Shown: positions 19,364 through 28,102 of the stretch, in pieces
Layout of the letters: the number at the start of each line of letters is the position of its first letter
Numbering within the stretch: the first letter of the stretch is position 1
Assembly (NCBI RefSeq): GCF_000971055.1
Contig: NZ_LARW01000066.1
Coordinates: 62,001-126,000, forward strand
Reading direction: 5' to 3'
Length of the DNA: 64,000 bases
Source: Sphingomonas sp. SRS2
GTDB lineage: Bacteria; Pseudomonadota; Alphaproteobacteria; Sphingomonadales; Sphingomonadaceae
The notes under the pieces: generated by a model
The model's input: only the letters and a program-made list of their open reading frames with translations
What the model was told of the DNA's origin: nothing
The model's database searches: none
Made by a program: the position numbers and the translations under genes

Positions 19364-19666
19364 ATGGCGTTGGATCGGGGGACATTGACGCGGGCGGATC
19401 TATCCGAGGAAGTACACCGGGAAATCGGCCTCTCGCGGGCTGACTCGGCGTCGGTCGTCGAACAGATGCTCGAACATATGTGCAGTGCGCTCGCCAAGGG
19501 CGAGAATGTGAAGATATCGGGATTCGGCAGCTTCATCCTTCGCGAGAAGGGGCAGCGGATCGGCCGCAATCCCAAGACCGGAGTCGAAGTGCCGATCGCA
19601 CCGCGCCGCGTGTTGACCTTCCGGGCCAGCCAGATGCTGCGTGATCGGATTGTTGCGGGTAATTAA
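19364..19666 (+). CDS. ihfA: integration host factor alpha subunit
   Basis: The 100-residue HU/IHF-fold protein contains [28 protein letters not shown] and the DNA-intercalating proline in VPIAPRRVL, diagnostic of the alpha subunit. IHF binds specific DNA sites as an alpha-beta heterodimer and bends DNA sharply. The ATG at 19364 follows a GGGGGG tract nine bases upstream, which fits a Shine-Dalgarno; the in-frame codons before it are not conserved. It precedes the MerR gene by 12 bp, an ihfA-merR pairing that recurs in alphaproteobacteria. Confidence 0.95.
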   Translation: MALDRGTLTRADLSEEVHREIGLSRADSASVVEQMLEHMCSALAKGENVKISGFGSFILREKGQRIGRNPKTGVEVPIAPRRVLTFRASQMLRDRIVAGN

Positions 19667-19678
19667 GGCGGTTTTTCA

Positions 19679-20092
19679 ATGAGTTCGGGCGGAGATAAAG
19701 CCGAAGACGCGTTTCGTACGATCGGCGAACTTTCGGCCGAACTCGGTATCCAGCAGCATATATTGCGCTATTGGGAGACGCGTTTTCCGCAGCTCCGCCC
19801 GCTCCAGCGGGCGGGCAACAGACGCTATTATCGCCCCGCCGATGCGGTTCTCGTGCGCCGGATCCACAGCTTGCTCAACGAGCAGGGCTATACGATTCGC
19901 GGCGTCCAGAAGCTTCTCGCGCAGAAGGGATCGGCCGAGTCGGAAGCGGCCGTGCCTCCCCCGGCCGTCACTCCGATCGCACCCCAGCCGGTCCTGGTGG
20001 TAAGCCAGTCGACCCTGCCGTCGAGCGCGCGGACCGAGCTCCAGGCGATTCGCGAATCGCTGGTCGAGGCGCTCGCGGCGGATATGGATTAG
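19679..20092 (+). CDS. MerR family transcriptional regulator
   Basis: The 137-residue protein has a MerR-type winged helix at the N-terminus (FRTIGELSAELGIQQHILRYWETRF) including the RRYY wing, then a Pro/Ala-rich C-terminal segment and a short helix. There are no effector-binding cysteines, which excludes a metal-sensing type. The ihfA-merR pairing is common in alphaproteobacteria, but the target of the regulator is not known. It is the last gene of the rpmF-to-merR run. Confidence 0.88.
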   Translation: MSSGGDKAEDAFRTIGELSAELGIQQHILRYWETRFPQLRPLQRAGNRRYYRPADAVLVRRIHSLLNEQGYTIRGVQKLLAQKGSAESEAAVPPPAVTPIAPQPVLVVSQSTLPSSARTELQAIRESLVEALAADMD

Positions 20093-20101
20093 CTTCTGGC
20101 T

Positions 20102-20122
20102 CCTCTCCTTTTTCGGGAGAGG
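20102..20122. terminator. hairpin between convergent merR and sixA
   Basis: CCTCTCC and GGAGAGG form a 7-bp stem with a 7-base loop containing TTTTT. It lies between the converging ends of the merR and sixA genes and may stop transcription from both sides, but no T-run follows the stem on either strand. Confidence 0.35.
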
Positions 20123-20126
20123 CGAG

Positions 20127-20669
20127 TCAGCCCCTGTCTGGGCCCAACTCCGGGTCGAGGTCCCTCGGCCGCACGAACAGCGACAGCGTCCCGCCATTCG
20201 GGCGCACATCCTCCCAGTGATCGACCGGAAAGCTGATCTCGGCAATGCTCGCGGTCGGGAATTTCTCCTCGACCTGATCGCGCGCCTCGTCACCAGGCTT
20301 GTCGGGCACCATCATCAGCACCAGATCCTCCAGCCCGGGATTGTGGCCGACCAGCAGCAGACTGTCGTAGCGGTCGTCGGCATCCTGGATGACATCGAGC
20401 AGCGACACCGCGGAGGCGAGATAGATGCGCTTGTCCCAGATCGGGGCGATGGTCTCGCCCGTGCCTTCGGCCAGATGCTCGAGCGTCTCGACCACGCGGA
20501 CGGCGGGGGAGGCGACGACATGATCGAAGCCGATGCGATGCTCACGCAGATATTGGCCGACGCGGTGGGCGGCGCGCTGGCCCTTGGTGTTCAGCGGCCG
20601 ATCGAAATCGCGCGACACGGGGTCATCCCACCCCGATTTTGCGTGGCGCAACAACATCAGCTTCTTCAC
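20127..20669 (-). CDS. SixA-like histidine phosphatase
   Basis: The 180-residue histidine phosphatase superfamily protein has the catalytic LLRHAKSGW motif at residues 6-14 and the late histidine in LLVGHNPGLEDL. SixA removes phosphate from the HPt domain of ArcB and related phosphorelays; that substrate is a family-level inference. I start at a GTG at 20669 (VKKLMLLRH) with GAGGG ten bases upstream; ATG codons farther upstream add an unconserved stretch. It lies downstream of, and may be cotranscribed with, nothing; the TonB receptor follows. Confidence 0.82.
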   Translation of the reverse strand: MKKLMLLRHAKSGWDDPVSRDFDRPLNTKGQRAAHRVGQYLREHRIGFDHVVASPAVRVVETLEHLAEGTGETIAPIWDKRIYLASAVSLLDVIQDADDRYDSLLLVGHNPGLEDLVLMMVPDKPGDEARDQVEEKFPTASIAEISFPVDHWEDVRPNGGTLSLFVRPRDLDPELGPDRG

Positions 20670-20777
20670 GGCCCGATCACCCTCCCTCTGCATGGCTCCG
20701 GGTGATGCCCGAAAGATGCGACGGAAGAAAGACCATGCGGGCATCCCGCCGCGATGGCGACCGGATGCCCGCGCCGA

Positions 20778-22880
20778 TCAGAAGCGCTTCTTGAAGGTAG
20801 CGAAGATGTTGCGCGGTTCGCCGATGAAGCAGTCGCCACGTGACAGGCAGGAAGCGTAGAACTTCTTGTTGAACAGGTTGGTAGCATTGATCGCGAAAGA
20901 CCAGTCTTGCCAGTTCACCTCGGCCAGCGCGTCGAACAGCGTGTAGCCGGGGGTGCGGATCGTGCCCGAATAGTTGACGCTGGTGTGGCGGACGCCGCCA
21001 CCCAGCCGCAGCGAGATATCAGACTGGATCGGCAGAGTCTTTGTCGCCCACAGAGACGCCGTACGTTTCGGCACATTGTCGATCTGCGGGCGGATCTTGT
21101 TATAGGCATAGGCAGCGATCAGCTCGAAGTTTCCGGGCAATATCCGGCTCGCTTCGAACTCATAGCCCTTCGATGTCAGCTTCCCGATCTGAATCTCTCC
21201 GTTGAGCGGAAGGTTCGTGGACGGATCGATGATGATCGTGCCAACCGGCCGGTTCGCCTCCCGGATGTGATAGGCGCTCAGCGTGATCAGGGTCTTGCTG
21301 TCGGGGTGGAACTTGATGCCGCCCTCATATTGCGTACCGGTCTTCGGTTTGAAAGGCTGCAGAAAGATGTCGGTGCCTGAGATCGGCTCGAAAGACTCGG
21401 TGTAGCTTAGGAAGGGCGAAACACCCTTGACGATCTCTGCGATCAGCCCGGCGCGGAAGGTGGTGGCATGGTCCTTTTCCGCCACGCCGCCCGCCGCTTG
21501 CGTGCGCGTATAATCCCGCCGCGCGCCGATCACGAGCGACACGCGGTCCCAGAAACGGATCTGGTCCTGAACGTAGAAGCCGAGTTGCTTCTGCCGCGTG
21601 TCTTCTGAAAACCCGCCAAGGAATCCGGGATAGGCCGCGCTGGGAAGGCCGCCGCCGAAATCGGACAGTGAGGCGTAATCGATGTCGTAGATGTCGATCG
21701 TCTCATAGGCATAGCTGCCCGTCTTGCGAACGCGGTTCCAGCTGTAATCGATTCCCGCCAGCAGGCTGTGCTCGATCTGCGCGCCGGTATCGAAGTCGAA
21801 CTGGATATTATTGTCAGTCGAAAAGATGTTCAGCCGGGCATAGCTGCCCTCGGCATAGAGGCCGATCGTCCGCTGTGCCGCATCGAAATAGGGGTTGGGC
21901 GGACTATTATAGCTGTCAGGATAATGGGTCAGATAAGTAAGGTCGCTGTCGATATAACGCGCCTTCAGGCTGATCTTCAGCCGGTCGCTCAGGCTGTGCT
22001 CGACGCTGCCCGTGCCCTGGAGAAGGCGGCCGTCATAGCGATCCCAGCCCGGTTTCCCGATGAAAGTGCTGTTTGATAACTTCCCGTTCGGATTGGGCAG
22101 GATCGTGCCGACATTGGGGAGGAACTGCGACGTCGATCCGCTATCGTCCTCCTGATAGAGGCCGAGCAGGGTGATGTCGGTATTCTCGCCCGCCCGCCAG
22201 CGCAGCGATGGCGCCAGCATCACCCGATCGTCTGGCACGTTGTCGACACGGGTATCGGCATCGCGCACGCGGGCGATGATACGGCCAGCGAGGCCCTCGA
22301 CGAGCGGACCGGTGAGGTCGGCAAATCCCTCCTTGCGCTGGAAAGAGCCGTAGCTCAGCGCCACCTCGCCGCCGGTATCGAATTCGGGCACCTTCGAAAC
22401 GAGGTTGATCAGGCCGCCGAGCGTCCCCTGTCCGAACAATACCGACGCCGGGCCGCGTACCAGCTCGACACGGGAGAAATTATACGGATCGCCGCGGATG
22501 CTGGCATAATAGCTGAAGATGTCACGCATGCCGTCGCGGAACTGCAACGGATTAAGGCCACGGACGAAGCCTCCGTCGGTGCGGCTGTCCTGCCCATAGG
22601 GATTGGCCACGACACCGGCGGTATAGCGCAGCGTGTCGGAGATCGAGATTGCTCCCTGGGCCAGATAGACTTCGGCGGGAACTATGGTCAGCGCCTGGGG
22701 AGTTTGGGCCAGCGGGGTGTCGGTCTTTGTACCCGCGCTGCTACGATCGGGCGCGCCGACGACGATGATGAGGCCATCGCGCTCCTCCGCGCTGTCGGCA
22801 TCGGCCGCCCGGACCGGGCCGGTCAGGATCGCCGTCGCCGCGACAGCCGACAACCACCAGCTCTTGTTCGATATCGTCAC
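20778..22880 (-). CDS. TonB-dependent siderophore receptor
   Basis: The protein of about 700 residues has a signal peptide (ISNKSWWLSAVAATAILTG), a TonB box-like segment, a plug domain (DTPLAQTPQALTIVPAEVY and RVELVRGPASVLFGQGTLGG), a 22-strand barrel and a C-terminal Phe (ATFKKRF), all typical of FhuA/FpvA-type siderophore receptors. It imports ferric siderophore across the outer membrane. I favour the GTG at 22880, which directly precedes the signal peptide; an in-frame ATG at 22952 is the alternative. The neighbouring PepSY operon strengthens an iron-uptake role. Confidence 0.9.
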   Translation of the reverse strand: MTISNKSWWLSAVAATAILTGPVRAADADSAEERDGLIIVVGAPDRSSAGTKTDTPLAQTPQALTIVPAEVYLAQGAISISDTLRYTAGVVANPYGQDSRTDGGFVRGLNPLQFRDGMRDIFSYYASIRGDPYNFSRVELVRGPASVLFGQGTLGGLINLVSKVPEFDTGGEVALSYGSFQRKEGFADLTGPLVEGLAGRIIARVRDADTRVDNVPDDRVMLAPSLRWRAGENTDITLLGLYQEDDSGSTSQFLPNVGTILPNPNGKLSNSTFIGKPGWDRYDGRLLQGTGSVEHSLSDRLKISLKARYIDSDLTYLTHYPDSYNSPPNPYFDAAQRTIGLYAEGSYARLNIFSTDNNIQFDFDTGAQIEHSLLAGIDYSWNRVRKTGSYAYETIDIYDIDYASLSDFGGGLPSAAYPGFLGGFSEDTRQKQLGFYVQDQIRFWDRVSLVIGARRDYTRTQAAGGVAEKDHATTFRAGLIAEIVKGVSPFLSYTESFEPISGTDIFLQPFKPKTGTQYEGGIKFHPDSKTLITLSAYHIREANRPVGTIIIDPSTNLPLNGEIQIGKLTSKGYEFEASRILPGNFELIAAYAYNKIRPQIDNVPKRTASLWATKTLPIQSDISLRLGGGVRHTSVNYSGTIRTPGYTLFDALAEVNWQDWSFAINATNLFNKKFYASCLSRGDCFIGEPRNIFATFKKRF

Positions 22881-23043
22881 CGCTAATCCCCAATCATTAC
22901 GCCGCCAGGCGGCAATCATTGCGCTGCTAATGCGAATTAAAATCAATATCAAGCATGAGCTTGGATGGGGGCTCTTTTAATTAAGAGCGAGTTGCAGTAG
23001 CAATAGCCGCACTTGGGCGGTTATAACTGGGAGTACAGATGGC
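22881..23043. promoter_or_regulatory. divergent iron-locus control region with a Fur-box-like site
   Basis: This AT-rich region separates the receptor gene from the PepSY operon. At 22932-22950 the minus strand reads GATATTGATTTTAATTCGC, an imperfect match to the Fur consensus GATAATGATAATCATTATC. A second short inverted repeat (GCTCTT-N6-AAGAGC) lies at 22971-22988. Iron control through Fur or a related protein is plausible for both directions. If the receptor starts at 22952, the Fur-like site would lie inside its coding region, which argues for the GTG start at 22880. Confidence 0.45.
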
Positions 23044-23355
23044 GTGAGTGCTGCGCGTACCGCTAAATGGGTCAGGGTCGGCTTCGCCGGCCCCGGTGCG
23101 ATCGTCATATCGGTGGTCATCATCGCCGGCATGGCATTGTGGTTGCCCGGCGGAGCCGCCGGGATCGACAATCTTATCCTTCCGCTCGTCCTGCTCCCGC
23201 TGATCTGGGCGGTGCTGTTCTTCCACGCCTGCCTCGACCGCAAGCTGGCTCGCATCGTGATCGTCGCGCTCGTCCTGTTTGGGCTGCATGCCGGCCTGGT
23301 GGCGCAGAAATTTCTGATGAAACCGGCCCCTGTCGCCGGAAAGGCGCATAAATGA
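23044..23355 (+). CDS. small membrane protein of the PepSY iron operon
   Basis: The 103-residue protein has three predicted membrane helices with a short basic N-terminus and no catalytic motif. It is the first gene of a three-gene operon whose starts and stops overlap (ATGA at 23352). Small proteins of this size often precede PepSY-domain genes in iron loci, and I recall them as DUF3649-type or unnamed. The GTG at 23044 follows GGGAG by about eight bases. A role in siderophore-iron handling at the inner membrane is inference from position only. Confidence 0.6.
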   Translation: MSAARTAKWVRVGFAGPGAIVISVVIIAGMALWLPGGAAGIDNLILPLVLLPLIWAVLFFHACLDRKLARIVIVALVLFGLHAGLVAQKFLMKPAPVAGKAHK

Positions 23356-24935
23356 TCCACCTTCCCAAGGAAGAGACCAAGCTGATGGTTGCGGTGCACG
23401 GCTGGTCCGGCATCCTGCTCGGCTTGCTTCTGTACGCGGTGGTGCTGACCGGCACCGTCGCCGTCTTCGCCGAAGAAATCGGAATCTGGTCAGCAGGGCA
23501 CCGCGAAACCGTATCTGCCTTCGAGCGGCCGATCGACGCGGCCATGCGCGCGCTCGGTGAGAAGACACCGGAGAAATATCGCCGCGACGTCTCGATCTTC
23601 GAGATCGGCGATCACCGGCTCGGCGTGTTCTTCCACGACCATGCGACCGACGAGGATGGGCATTTCACCGAAAAGGGCATCTATTATCAGACCAACGCCG
23701 ACGGCAGCATCGCTCGTCAGATCGAGGGCTTTAGCGAGGACGTGTTCGGTCCGCGCAATGACGACGCGCTGAGCAGCTTTCTGGTCGATACCCATGTCCA
23801 GCTCCACGTTCCCAATCCCTGGGGGCTGGTCCTGACCGGGGTGCTCGGCCTCGCCATGCTGATCGCCGCGGTTTCAGGCCTGTTGATCCATCGCCATCTG
23901 TTCAAGGACATCTTCACCCTGCGCCGTAAGGCGAATCCCGTGCTGGTCGATCGGGACCGGCACAGCGTCGCGGGTAGCTGGAGCCTGCCTTTTGCCTTCC
24001 TGCTCGCCTTCACCGGCAGCTATTTCTCCTTCTTCGGGACGATCGGCGTCCCCGTCGTCGCGATGGCTGCGTTCGGCGGCGACGTCGAGGCGATGAGTGA
24101 GGCCGTTTTCGGCAGCACCGCCAAGCCAGACCCGACCCCGAAGGCGATCGGCAATCTCGACCGCATCGCCGCCGACGCGAAAGCGCGGGCAGGCGGCGCG
24201 CCCACCTTCATGACGATCGAGCATTATGGCCGCGCCGATGCGAGCGTCACCACCTTCCACGAGCCAGCCGAAGGTCATCTTTCGGCGCCGACGCTGGTCT
24301 ACAAGGGCGCCACGGCCGAGTTCGATCGGGTCAAGCCGGGCATTGGGACGACCCCATCGATGGGCGGCACCCTCGCCGCGGTGATGGGACCGATCCACTT
24401 CGGCAATTTCGCCGGCATGCTGTCAAAGGCGGTCTGGTTCGGCCTCGGCTTCGCCACCTGCTTCGTGACCCTCACCGGCCTGCGCTTGTGGCTCGCCCGG
24501 CGGCGGGAGGGGCCGCGATCGTTCGACTGGCTCGAGCGCGCGACCACCGTCGTCGGCATCGGCTTGCCCTTCGCGCTGGCCGTCTGCGCGGCTGCCTTCT
24601 TCGTCGCCTATCCGCTGGATCGTGCAGTCTTCTGGACCCCGGCGGCTTTCCTGGCGGCCTCAGCTGCCGCGATTCTCGCCGCTTGCCTGCTGCGCACGCA
24701 TGCCCAGCTCGACCGCCTGTTGCAGATCGCGACCGGCGTGGTGCTCGCCGCGCTGCCGGCGATCCGGCTGATTACCGGCGGTCCCGGTTGGGGTGAGGCG
24801 ATCGCGGCGGGCCAACCGATCATCATCGCGCTCGACATCGCCATGGTGCTGGGAGGTGGCTGGGTGCTCTGGCATCAGTTCGGTAGCCGGTTGCTCCGCC
24901 GCGAATCCCAACCTGTCCTGCAGCCCGCGGAATGA
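23352..24935 (+). CDS. PepSY-domain membrane protein (siderophore-iron reduction type)
   Basis: The 527-residue protein has four or more membrane helices, at about residues 15-37, 155-180, 205-235 and several near the C-terminus, with a large periplasmic part. It belongs to the PepSY-associated TM family, which includes FoxB and FsrB-like proteins thought to reduce or release iron from siderophores at the inner membrane. His residues in the helices (for example HGWSG, VDTHVQLH, HFGNF) could bind heme. It overlaps both neighbours by 4 bp. The exact reaction is inferred from family. Confidence 0.82.
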   Translation: MIHLPKEETKLMVAVHGWSGILLGLLLYAVVLTGTVAVFAEEIGIWSAGHRETVSAFERPIDAAMRALGEKTPEKYRRDVSIFEIGDHRLGVFFHDHATDEDGHFTEKGIYYQTNADGSIARQIEGFSEDVFGPRNDDALSSFLVDTHVQLHVPNPWGLVLTGVLGLAMLIAAVSGLLIHRHLFKDIFTLRRKANPVLVDRDRHSVAGSWSLPFAFLLAFTGSYFSFFGTIGVPVVAMAAFGGDVEAMSEAVFGSTAKPDPTPKAIGNLDRIAADAKARAGGAPTFMTIEHYGRADASVTTFHEPAEGHLSAPTLVYKGATAEFDRVKPGIGTTPSMGGTLAAVMGPIHFGNFAGMLSKAVWFGLGFATCFVTLTGLRLWLARRREGPRSFDWLERATTVVGIGLPFALAVCAAAFFVAYPLDRAVFWTPAAFLAASAAAILAACLLRTHAQLDRLLQIATGVVLAALPAIRLITGGPGWGEAIAAGQPIIIALDIAMVLGGGWVLWHQFGSRLLRRESQPVLQPAE

Positions 24936-25207
24936 TCGTCATGACCATTATCGGCGTCGCCCTCTCGACGGCGATCCTCATCCTGCTGTGCCTGGGCGAT
25001 CCAAAACGTCGGCGCACCGCGCGGCTCGACGGTACCGAAATGGGCACGGCCACGCGGCGCACCTTGACGGTGCTGGCCTGCATGCCCGGGCTCTATTTCG
25101 CGCTGACCGGGTCGGGCGCCGCCTTCTTCATCTGGCTTGGCGGTTGCGGCGTCGCCGGCTGGCTGATCGCCTTATTGTTCCGCCAGCCCGGACAGAACGC
25201 CGCCTGA
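24932..25207 (+). CDS. DUF3325 family membrane protein
   Basis: The 91-residue protein has three predicted helices and a central RRTARLDG loop. The size and pattern fit DUF3325, a small family regularly encoded next to PepSY proteins and TonB siderophore receptors. It is the third gene of the iron operon and overlaps the PepSY gene by 4 bp. Its 3' end overlaps the 3' end of the dinG-like gene on the other strand by 36 bp. The function is unknown. Confidence 0.75.
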   Translation: MIVMTIIGVALSTAILILLCLGDPKRRRTARLDGTEMGTATRRTLTVLACMPGLYFALTGSGAAFFIWLGGCGVAGWLIALLFRQPGQNAA

Positions 25208-27898
25208 GTCGATCGGCCGTGCGACCGTTTCCCGGCTCGCGATCCGCGCGATCGCCTCGTCGAGGGTGACGCGCAGCACCGGCACGCCGCCCGGAAAGGC
25301 ATCAAGCAAGCGCGATGGCGTCGCCGCGCCGAGCAGCACGAAGTGGCCGCGATCCTCCGCGCTACGGATCAGCCGCCCAAACGCCTGACGCAGGCGTGCG
25401 CGGACGATCCGGTCGTCGAAGACGCTGCCGCCACCCGCCGCCTTGCGCGCGGCATGCAGGACGGTCGGGCGTGGCCAGGGCACGCCCTCCATCACCACCA
25501 GCCGCAGCGAATCTCCGGGCACGTCGACGCCGTCGCGCAATGCGTCGGTGCCGAGCAGCGACGCATGCGGATCGTCGCGGAAAATGTCGACCAGCGTGCC
25601 GGTGTCGATCGGGTCGACATGCTGGGCATAGAGCGGCAGCCCGTCGCGTGCGAGACGGTCGGCGATGCGGGCATGAACCGCACGCAAACGCGAGATCGCG
25701 GTGAACAGGCCGAGCGTGCCGCCACCCGCCGCCTGGATCAGCCGGTGATAAGCCTGACCGAGCTGGGCGACATCGCCGCGCTTCAGGTCGGTGACCACCA
25801 GCACCTCGGCATGGTTGGCATAGTCGAACGGGCTCGGCACCGCGACATGGCGCGGGGCGTGGTCGAGATAGGGCACGCCACTGCGCGCTTCGGCGATCGT
25901 CCAGTCCTCTCCATCGCGCAGCGTCGCCGATGTGACGAGCACGCCATGCGCGGGTTTCAGCACCGTTTCGGCGAGCGGGCGGGCGGGGTCGAGCCAGTGG
26001 CGGTGCAGGCCGATATCGAACTCACGACCTTCGACCCGATCGACCGCCAGCCAGTCCACGAAATCGGCGTCGATCGGTCCACCGAGCCGGGCGAGCATCG
26101 ACACCCAGGCGGCGACGAGCTGGCCGCGCTGGTTGAGCCCCGCGATCGCCCCTTCGATCCGCGCCCGCGCCTGTCCGTCGAGCCAGTCGGGACCGTCATC
26201 CATCACCGCCGCCAGCCTTTGCCGGAGCCGCGCCATCGGACGCACCAGTGCCTCGAGCGCTTCGATCGCGGGCTGGGCCGCGTCGATCAGTTCGGGATCG
26301 GGCTCACCGACATCGGTTTCGAGTCCATAGCCGGCGTCCGCCGCACTGGCGCGGGCGTAGACGGTAGCGCGGGCGGCCGCGAGCAGCTTTTCGACGGGGC
26401 CGAGCGGAAGATTCTCGCCGAGCCGGCCGAGCCAGCCATCGGCGGGGAGTAGCGTCGCGGCGGCAGAGGCCGCCTCGATCGCCAGCGCGCCTTCCTCGTC
26501 ATAGCTCGCCACATCGGACAGGCGGGCGGACAGGCCGCGCCGCCGTCCGCGCGCCTTGGCTTCCGGGCCGATGATCCAGCGCCGGAGCTCGATCGCCTCC
26601 TGCCCGGTCAGCGCCGCCGCGAAGGTCGAATCGGCGGCGTCGAACAGGTGATGGCCCTCGTCGAAGATGATCCGGCCGAGCGGATGGCCCTCGTCCGCGC
26701 GCCGCTGGGCGAGGATCATCACCAGCGCATGATTGGCGATGACAATCTCGGCGGATTCTGAGGCGCGCGCCGATCGCTCGATGAAGCATTTGCGGTAATG
26801 CGGGCAGCCCGCATAGACGCACTCGCCGCGCCGGTCGGTCAGCGCGGTCGATCCCGCCCGCCGGAACAGGGTAGGCAGCCAGCCGGGCAGGTCGCCGCCG
26901 ACCATGTCGCCGTCGCGGCTATACATTGCCCAGCGCGCGATCAGCTGCGCAAGGATCGCGGCGCGGTTCTGGAACCCGCCTTGCAGCGCGTCTTCAAGGT
27001 TGAGCAGGCAGAGATAATTTTCGCGCCCCTTGCGGACGACCACCTTCTCGCGCCGCACGGCCGGATCGGGGAAGAGGCGCCGCGTCTCGAAATCGAGCTG
27101 TCGCTGGAGCGCCTTGGTATAGGTCGAAATCCACACCGCGCCGCCGGCCTGTTCGGCCCAGAGCGATGCGGGGGCGAGATAGCCCAGCGTCTTGCCGATC
27201 CCGGTGCCTGCTTCGGCAAGGACAAGGTTGGGGCGGCCTTCGCCGAGCCGCGGATCGAAGGCGCGGGCGTTCGACACGGCATAATGCTTCTGCCCCTCGC
27301 GCGCCTCCGCCGTCGTGCCGACGAGCGTGGCGAGCCGGTCGAGCGTCTCGGCGTCGCCGAGCTGGACGTTGCGCGGCTGCGGACGCCCGCCGGCTTCGTC
27401 CCATTCGGGCAGGCGCGCGAACAGGCCGCGTTCGGGCTGCGACGGTTCGCGAAGGACCTGCCGGATGGCGCGGGTCCAGGGCCAGCCCAGCCGGCCGAGC
27501 GACTGAGCGCTGTTCCATGCGCCTTGGCGTTCGGCCCAGCCTTCGGGCTCGGCCATCCGCCCCAACAACGCCGTCGCGGCCTCGATCAGGAAAACCGGAG
27601 CGCGGGCGTCATCGATCGGCGGGGGGAGGCCCAGCGTGCGGGCGAGACCCGCGGGGGTCGGCACCGCGAAGCGCGCCGGATGGACGAAGGCGAACAGTTC
27701 GAGCAGGTCGAGACCGGAAAATTCGGCGATGCCAAGGCGCGTCGCGGTCACGGCCGCGTTGAGCACGATCATCGGCGTCTCCGCCGCCCGCGCCGCCGCC
27801 TCGCCACGCCCGATCCCCCGGACCTCGCCATTGGGGGAGGCGATCCAGATGCCACCATGGGTGGCGTAGAGCGCCGGATAGGGGAGGTCGGACGACAT
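25172..27898 (-). CDS. DinG/XPD-family ATP-dependent DNA helicase
   Basis: The 908-residue superfamily 2 helicase has a Walker A AEAGTGIGKTLGY, the iron-sulfur cluster region CVYAGCPHYRKCF, a DEGH box (IIFDEGHHLFDAAD) and the motif VI region GRLIRSAEDRG. This is the DinG/YoaA/XPD order. Such enzymes unwind DNA damage or R-loop intermediates in the cytoplasm. The N-terminal 200 residues are a non-helicase extension with no recognised motif, seen in alphaproteobacterial members. It starts at an ATG at 27898 and is divergent from lysS across a palindromic repeat. Confidence 0.88.
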   Translation of the reverse strand: MSSDLPYPALYATHGGIWIASPNGEVRGIGRGEAAARAAETPMIVLNAAVTATRLGIAEFSGLDLLELFAFVHPARFAVPTPAGLARTLGLPPPIDDARAPVFLIEAATALLGRMAEPEGWAERQGAWNSAQSLGRLGWPWTRAIRQVLREPSQPERGLFARLPEWDEAGGRPQPRNVQLGDAETLDRLATLVGTTAEAREGQKHYAVSNARAFDPRLGEGRPNLVLAEAGTGIGKTLGYLAPASLWAEQAGGAVWISTYTKALQRQLDFETRRLFPDPAVRREKVVVRKGRENYLCLLNLEDALQGGFQNRAAILAQLIARWAMYSRDGDMVGGDLPGWLPTLFRRAGSTALTDRRGECVYAGCPHYRKCFIERSARASESAEIVIANHALVMILAQRRADEGHPLGRIIFDEGHHLFDAADSTFAAALTGQEAIELRRWIIGPEAKARGRRRGLSARLSDVASYDEEGALAIEAASAAATLLPADGWLGRLGENLPLGPVEKLLAAARATVYARASAADAGYGLETDVGEPDPELIDAAQPAIEALEALVRPMARLRQRLAAVMDDGPDWLDGQARARIEGAIAGLNQRGQLVAAWVSMLARLGGPIDADFVDWLAVDRVEGREFDIGLHRHWLDPARPLAETVLKPAHGVLVTSATLRDGEDWTIAEARSGVPYLDHAPRHVAVPSPFDYANHAEVLVVTDLKRGDVAQLGQAYHRLIQAAGGGTLGLFTAISRLRAVHARIADRLARDGLPLYAQHVDPIDTGTLVDIFRDDPHASLLGTDALRDGVDVPGDSLRLVVMEGVPWPRPTVLHAARKAAGGGSVFDDRIVRARLRQAFGRLIRSAEDRGHFVLLGAATPSRLLDAFPGGVPVLRVTLDEAIARIASRETVARPIDSGGVLSGLAEQ

Positions 27899-27938
27899 CG
27901 AATCTACATGTAGGAGACGGAGAACGATTTAGGAACAC

Positions 27939-28043
27939 CCCAACCTCCTCTGTCATTCCTGTGGAAGCGGGAATCCACGGTAAGGGCGTACAAGAGGCTC
28001 TTGCGCACCGCTGTCCACGGATTCCCGCCTCCGCGGGAATGAC
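27939..28043. repeat. palindromic intergenic repeat, copy 1
   Basis: Two arms are inverted copies: TGTCATTCC...GCGGGAATCCACGG (27951-27980) and GGATTCCCGCCTCCGCGGGAATGACA (28019-28044 region). The flanks CCTCC and GGGGGAGG continue the pairing. About 30 bases in the middle are unpaired. It lies 60 bp upstream of lysS in the dinG-lysS divergent gap. A related copy is at 63293-63385. Confidence 0.7.
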
Positions 28044-28102
28044 AATTGGGGGGAGGGCGACGATTGTTGATTCGGGCGCAAGGCACGCTACAGGAGCGCG
28101 AT

